Assembly: GCA_004380135.1 (NCBI GenBank)
Contig: QXCR01000262.1
Location: forward strand, 1-32,546
Source: Stemphylium vesicarium
Taxonomy: Eukaryota > Ascomycota > Dothideomycetes > Pleosporales > Pleosporaceae
Direction of reading: 5' to 3'
DNA length: 32,546 bases
Shown: positions 30,938 through 32,546 of the stretch, in pieces
How positions within the stretch are numbered: position 1 is the first letter of the stretch
How the letters are laid out: the number at the start of each line of letters is the position of its first letter
The notes under the pieces: model-generated
Told to the model about the DNA's origin: nothing
Database searches by the model: none
The model's input: the letters and a program-made list of their open reading frames with translations, nothing else
Position numbers and translations under genes: made by a program

Positions 30938-31804
30938 ATTGCTTTACGGATTCTTCATCCGCTGCTTTATGAGCAAGTTTGTGACGAGGATGAGTGTTGC
31001 ATCTGGGATGCATGGGGGTTGCCGTGGAAGATAGGTATCACGTGCTCGAGGATGCTGCGAGCTGAGGAATAAGAATAGATATAATACTCACAAACTTGTC
31101 AACATCCACATTTCTCATTTATTCTGCTTTCTCTCTTGTCTTTGTAGCTGAAATATCCCACTGTGAGTGCCGCCGACCTTGGAGCTTCCGATGCCACTGC
31201 GATAGTAGGGAGCCATCTCCATGTCACTGCCTTTTCTCACATCTAATTGTCAAATCGTGAACAGAGTGTACATATCAAGGCATGTAGCTTCTGATTTCTT
31301 CAGCTTTAGAAAAGCACTAGAAGCTGATATAACCGAAGATTAGTGCGGAATTGCATATGCGGCTCGCGCATGTATCCTGAATTGTACCAGATGAGTGTTG
31401 GACCAGGGGTCTTTGTATACCTTATTGTAATCAATTGCCTCGCCTTTTGCTGCCTTTTCCTCAAGCGACATATTGGATTATAATAGCTTGACGTGTATAT
31501 CATGTGATGCAAGCCTTCCCTCCCGTGATCGTGTTGCGCGCTCGAGTGATCATATCGTTTGCACTCGCTCGACCCCAAGAAAAAAAACTGGCTTTCACTC
31601 GCGCCTGCGTAAGCCTCCCACCCCCGGCTCGATCTCTAGTCCAGACAACACTCTTCCTTCGCTTGACCCTCGACAAGTAACAATTATCAATTACTAAAAA
31701 ACACCACTGTCGCTTCAACTTACCACCTCCACCATCATTTCCATCCATCCATCCATCCATCCATCCATCCATCCACCCACCACAATAGGCGCAATCCACG
31801 CACC
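30938..31804. other. Intergenic region upstream of the BTB gene
   Basis: No gene is supported. It contains the 3' flank of the repeat-protein gene and, just before the BTB start, a pyrimidine-rich leader with a CCAT tetranucleotide repeat. Confidence 0.5.
31741..31772 (+). repeat. (CCAT)8 microsatellite in the BTB-gene leader
   Basis: Eight perfect CCAT units followed by CCAC CCAC, 33 bp before the BTB start codon. Probably 5' untranslated. Confidence 0.9.
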
Positions 31805-32251
31805 ATGCCGCCCTCCTTCCCCTACACGGCCTACCCAGGCGCCGGCCAGCCATTGACATTCTGGGCCGGCACCTCAATAGCATCCTACACGCGCTTCGAC
31901 GTACACCACCTCCTCCTCGCGCAGCTGTCACCGCTCTTCGCGCACCCCTCCTCCACCGCGCCGCGCCTCCACTCAGGCAACATGCTCGTCGTAGACGTCG
32001 AGCCAACCACCTTCCGCACCCTCTTCACCTGGCTGTACGAGCGCACGCCGCCAGACTACACTGCAGCCGCGGACCTGCTTGCGCTGATGAAGCTGTGGGT
32101 GCTGGCGGGTAAACTGGGCATCTGGAAGACGCAAAATACGGTGCTACGCCTGGGTATGGCGTTGATGCAGCCGCGGCATTTTGTGTGTAGTACTGAAACT
32201 GTGTGGTGGGTGTATGAGAATACGGTAAACAAGTCGCCGTTGCGAAGCTAA
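31805..32251 (+). CDS. BTB/POZ-domain protein, 3' end cut by a transposon
   Basis: BTB domains mediate dimerisation and recruit cullin-3 ligases. Fungal genomes hold many short BTB proteins of unknown role. The 148 residues contain FDVHHLLLAQLSPLFAHPSS (the BTB alpha1-beta region after FWAGTSIASYTRF), MLVVDVEPTTFRTLFTWLYE (beta4/alpha3) and LLALMKLWVLAGKLGIWKTQN (alpha4/alpha5). VWWVYENTVNKSPLR follows, which in intact relatives leads into a C-terminal extension. Instead the frame stops at a TAA (32249-32251) whose TA coincides with the start of transposon-like sequence. Most of the BTB core is present, so a truncated protein could be made. The start has a good context (CGCACCATG) and lies just after the CCAT repeat. 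Confidence 0.75.
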   Translation: MPPSFPYTAYPGAGQPLTFWAGTSIASYTRFDVHHLLLAQLSPLFAHPSSTAPRLHSGNMLVVDVEPTTFRTLFTWLYERTPPDYTAAADLLALMKLWVLAGKLGIWKTQNTVLRLGMALMQPRHFVCSTETVWWVYENTVNKSPLRS

Positions 32252-32546
32252 GCTAGCGGCCACCGAAGCTGGCCACCCACTGAAGCTGGCCACCCGCCCA
32301 GAACTCGACCACCCACTCCACACTCGTGATTTCTCCACAACCACGCAACTAAAATGGATCCCCGTGAAGCAGCAATTCAAGCAGCTATCAGCGACATTGT
32401 TTCTGGTGTTTTTACGAGTCAACGAGCTGCTGCGAAGGCGTACAACATCCCTCGAAGCACGCTTGCTGCCCGACTGCGTGGTACACAGACACGTCAATTC
32501 AGCCACGAGTACCAGCAGCGATTAACTCCACAACAAGAGGAATTTC
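32249..32546 (+). mobile_element. 5' end of a second pogo-type DNA transposon, cut by the window edge
   Basis: From the TA at 32249 (or the next TA at 32254) the sequence changes to GGCCACC-rich DNA. GAAGCTGGCCACCC occurs twice with a 17-bp period (32265 and 32282), followed by a third degenerate unit. A transposase frame begins at 32354. The 17-bp subterminal period matches that of the element at the left edge of the window, although the two transposases differ. Confidence 0.7.
32354..32546 (+). CDS. Pogo-type transposase, N-terminal 64 residues (partial)
   Basis: The frame starts MDPREAAIQAAISDIVSGVF and continues TSQRAAAKAYNIPRSTLAAR, the N-terminal Psq-like helix-turn-helix of fungal pogo/Tan1-type transposases, then QRLTPQQEEF, which leads into the CENP-B-type second DNA-binding domain. 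It runs open to the window edge with no stop or frameshift. The catalytic DDE domain lies outside. This family is distinct from the left-edge transposase (different helix-turn-helix sequence), so two separate insertions are implied. Confidence 0.8.
   Translation, partial: MDPREAAIQAAISDIVSGVFTSQRAAAKAYNIPRSTLAARLRGTQTRQFSHEYQQRLTPQQEEF

Overview
The window looks like nuclear DNA of a filamentous ascomycete, most likely a Pleosporales-type Dothideomycete. The grounds are short GT-AG introns (48 to 78 nt) with CTAAC/CTGAC-like branch points, pyrimidine-rich leaders, typical fungal families (HET, CorA-like, Prm10/ThrE, BTB, Yap-type bZIP) and pogo/Fot1-type transposons. The genus is inference; no rRNA or tRNA gene was found.

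Layout: a pogo/Fot1-type transposon end (1-296, minus) lies against the promoter of TIM21 (418-1207). A spacer with a 115-bp tandem duplication follows, then an 8-cysteine secreted protein (2479-3293). Next come a CorA-like membrane protein gene of doubtful integrity containing a 22-C run (4435-5994), a lipocalin-like protein (7932-8477, minus) and a 7-cysteine secreted protein (9462-9926). A gene-poor stretch of about 9 kb contains only a Yap-type bZIP factor (13014-13789, minus).

The right third holds a Prm10/ThrE-family transporter (18988-21054, minus), divergent from an arginase-fold protein with altered metal ligands (22239-23366). That gene is convergent with a GNAT acetyltransferase (23549-24295, minus). 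A HET-domain pseudogene (25196-27189) follows, then a secreted protein built from six exact-register 22-residue Met/His repeats plus two other low-complexity blocks (29126-30937). Last is a BTB gene (31805-32251) whose reading frame ends where a second pogo-type transposon begins (about 32249-32546).

Functionally this is a mix of housekeeping genes (TIM21), regulators (bZIP), transport and nitrogen-type enzymes, and accessory material (secreted proteins, HET relic, transposons). No biosynthetic cluster or CRISPR is visible. The most distinctive object is the 22-residue-repeat secreted protein. The clearest evolutionary signals are a BTB gene apparently cut by a transposon and a HET gene broken by two stops and one frameshift. 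Splice sites and exon phases were checked by hand; all family assignments rest on motif recognition without database searches.
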